5,309 bases of DNA from Candidatus Nitrosopumilus sp. (lineage in GTDB: Archaea; Thermoproteota; Nitrososphaeria; Nitrososphaerales; Nitrosopumilaceae): the NCBI GenBank assembly GCA_013043295.1, contig JABDOO010000041.1, positions 1 to 5,309 on the forward strand, written 5' to 3'. The position numbers were made by a program, and so were the translations under genes. The notes under the pieces were generated by a model, which was not told the DNA's origin, made no database searches, and was given only the letters and a program-made list of their open reading frames with translations. Positions 4,202 through 5,309 of the stretch are shown one piece after another. Positions within the stretch are counted from its first letter, which is position 1, and every line of letters begins with the position of its first letter.

Positions 4202-4918
4202 TTACCGTCTAGATTTCTTTTTAGCTGCAGTCTTTTTCTTTGCTGGTCTCTTTTTAGCTGCAGTCTTTTTCTTTGCCAATAATTCTTTTAGTTTCAAATT
4301 TGCTTTATCTAATGCATTTTGTACAGATGCCTCAGATTTTGTTCGTCTTTCTAATTCTTTTAGGAATTTTTGTGCTGCCTTTCGACTTTCAGCCTTTGTC
4401 TCACGCAATGAAGGCTTTGATTGAGTTTGTTTTTGAATCTTTGAGACAATTTTTGATTTAATATTTGAAATATCTGAAACCTCGTCAGAAATCTTTTTTG
4501 CAGTTTTTTGTCTATTTTTGATTTCTTCAGTTAATTCAGATACACGATTATTTAATGAGCGTAATCTAGCCTCAGCATTTTCTTTTTCAGTAGGATTTTC
4601 AGCAAATTCAATCTCTTGCTCAGCCTGCTCAATTCCCTCTTTTTCTCTAGCCAGCCTATCTTCGGCAGTAGCAATCAATCGCCCTATACTTTCCAATTGA
4701 GAGTTTTTTCTAGTAAGAACTGTTGAAACATCAGAAGACTCTTCTTTTTGTGATTCTATTTTTTTGTCAAGGGATTGTAATCCAGAAGTAGATCGTTTTT
4801 CAGCAGAACGGAATTCTTTAACTTGCTGTTCGGCTTTTTTACGTAATTTTGTTGCTTCTTGCTTTTTTTGTCGTAATTGAGTTACTAATTTTTCTAATGA
4901 TGCCAATGATTGAATCAA
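4202..4918 (-). CDS. coiled-coil protein with Lys/Ala-rich, histone-H1-like tail
   Basis: The ORF encodes up to 238 residues. Residues 5 to about 165 are almost continuous charged heptad-type helix (Lys/Glu/Gln/Arg with spaced Leu/Ile), broken near E106-N107-P108 and again near S168-K-P, which suggests helical hairpins. After about residue 212 the tail is AKKKTAAKK repeated twice, then KKSRR, strongly basic and typical of proteins that bind DNA or RNA non-specifically. No membrane segment or enzyme motif is seen. A chromatin, segregation or scaffold role is possible but unproven, and I do not recognise the family. The start is unusual: no ATG occurs in frame anywhere in the ORF, and a TAA lies two codons upstream. 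The choices are TTG at 4918 or TTG at 4906 (234 residues). A weak box CTTAAG centred near 4936 predicts transcription start near 4910, which slightly favours 4906. Confidence 0.75.
   Translation of the reverse strand: MIQSLASLEKLVTQLRQKKQEATKLRKKAEQQVKEFRSAEKRSTSGLQSLDKKIESQKEESSDVSTVLTRKNSQLESIGRLIATAEDRLAREKEGIEQAEQEIEFAENPTEKENAEARLRSLNNRVSELTEEIKNRQKTAKKISDEVSDISNIKSKIVSKIQKQTQSKPSLRETKAESRKAAQKFLKELERRTKSEASVQNALDKANLKLKELLAKKKTAAKKRPAKKKTAAKKKSRR
4217..4276 (-). repeat. tandem pair of identical 27-bp repeats encoding AKKKTAAKK
   Basis: Bases 4217-4243 and 4250-4276 are identical over 27 bp with a six-base spacer, so the period is 33 bp or 11 codons. They encode the basic tail of the coiled-coil protein. 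Identity at every third base, although lysine and alanine codons could vary, points to a recent in-frame duplication or gene conversion, and to likely copy-number variation between strains. Confidence 0.85.
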
Positions 4919-4930
4919 AACAAATTAGTC

Positions 4931-4940
4931 GCTTAAGTGT
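4931..4940 (-). promoter_or_regulatory. weak TATA-like element for the coiled-coil gene
   Basis: Minus-strand ACACTTAAGC, with CTTAAG centred near 4936, is the only TATA-like sequence at a suitable distance from the TTG starts. It predicts transcription beginning near 4910, between the two candidate TTG codons. The match is poor and the call is tentative. Confidence 0.25.
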
Positions 4941-4988
4941 TGGACATGATGATGATTTGACTTTCATGTAAAGAAAATTAACTTAATT

Positions 4989-5073
4989 TGATCGCTAAAA
5001 ATGATTTTTTAAAAAACATAACTTTGTGTAATTAATTTGTGTACAACCAACATCGATCAGCAATTTTAGCATC
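4989..5073. repeat. imperfect inverted repeats in the divergent region before the HTH gene
   Basis: TGATCGCTAAAA (from 4989) has inverted partners to the right: CGATCA (5054-5059) and TTTTAGC (5064-5070). TTTGTGTA occurs twice as a direct repeat (5023-5030 and 5036-5043) around an AATTAATT palindrome, and TTTTTTAAAAAA (5005-5016) is self-complementary. Together they could be operator sites for a regulator, such as the adjacent HTH protein acting on itself, but AT-rich DNA gives many such matches. No convincing TATA box at leaderless distance from 5101 is seen. Confidence 0.25.
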
Positions 5074-5100
5074 TCAAAAAATTTTGCGAGTCTTGGCCTA

Positions 5101-5309
5101 ATGGCTCGCCGAAAACTCAAACTCTATGGAAAAAAGACCACTCCAGATGATATTCTAGCTGAAATCTACCAATTATTGTATGCAAAAGGTGAGAGACCAT
5201 ACCCACTTAGACCATCAGAGATTGCAAAAATTATCGGAGTATCTCGAAAGACAATATACAACTACATCAACAAGCTATCCAAACAAGGTGATGTAATTCG
5301 ACTAAAGTC
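5101..5309 (+). CDS. helix-turn-helix DNA-binding protein, N-terminal part (cut by window end)
   Basis: The frame is open from ATG 5101 to the window edge, 69 complete codons. After a basic start (MARRKLKLYGKK) comes a helical stretch (PDDILAEIYQLLYAKG, 15-30) and then a clear helix-turn-helix at about 38-60. PSEIAKIIGVS is helix one plus turn and RKTIYNYINKLSKQG is the recognition helix, followed by DVIRLK where a wing strand would begin. This suits a winged-helix domain of the MarR/ArsR or HTH_11/HTH_24 kind. Whether the protein is a small regulator or carries further domains cannot be seen. The neighbouring inverted repeats might be its own operator. The gene is divergent from the coiled-coil gene, 182 bases apart. 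Confidence 0.8.
   Translation, partial: MARRKLKLYGKKTTPDDILAEIYQLLYAKGERPYPLRPSEIAKIIGVSRKTIYNYINKLSKQGDVIRLK

Noticed and set aside
4217..4276. Repeat pair considered as a CRISPR remnant
   Set aside because: Only two units with a six-base spacer, in frame inside a coding region, and encoding a basic motif.
4273..4700. Two plus-strand open frames opposite the coiled-coil gene
   Set aside because: They are hydrophobic or Ser-rich shadows of a Lys/Glu-rich coding strand with no own promoters.

Overview
The window looks like chromosomal DNA of an archaeon, most likely an ammonia-oxidising member of the Nitrososphaeria (Thaumarchaeota) of the Nitrosopumilus type. The grounds are: AT-rich, densely packed genes; archaeal TATA boxes placed about 25-26 bases before start codons, which predicts leaderless or nearly leaderless mRNAs; almost no Shine-Dalgarno sequences; a tRNA-Leu(CAA) gene with a short intron at position 37/38 and no encoded CCA; and a single-OB-fold DNA-binding protein that resembles crenarchaeal SSB. 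The genus assignment is inference.

Layout from left to right. Bases 1-56 probably hold the last codons of a plus-strand gene whose stop overlaps the stop of the next gene. A two-gene minus-strand operon follows: a VTT/DedA-like membrane protein (674-1294) and, directly after its stop, an HD-domain hydrolase (53-673). Upstream of the membrane-protein gene lies an in-frame 17-codon leader ORF. Divergent from the operon is a 40-residue C2H2 zinc-finger protein (1478-1600). The intron-containing tRNA-Leu is on the minus strand (1643-1743). Divergent from it is the SSB-like gene (1863-2177), which converges on a minus-strand block.

The minus-strand block holds a secreted, membrane-anchored protein with eight consecutive 34-residue TPRs (2232-3383), a two-TM surface protein of unknown function (3548-4153), and a coiled-coil protein with a Lys/Ala-rich tail (4202-4918). 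Each of the three appears to have its own promoter. The right edge holds the start of a plus-strand helix-turn-helix protein (from 5101, cut by the window end).

Most of the window looks like ordinary housekeeping and accessory chromosome. I see no insertion sequence, CRISPR array or defence cassette. No gene-free stretch exceeds 300 bases; the longest gaps are the divergent regions 1295-1477 and 4919-5100. The items most worth a second look are a 67-bp GC-rich, foldable element between the TPR promoter and its start codon, the leader ORF in front of the DedA-like gene, the tiny zinc-finger protein, the short tRNA intron, and the ATG-less start of the coiled-coil gene.
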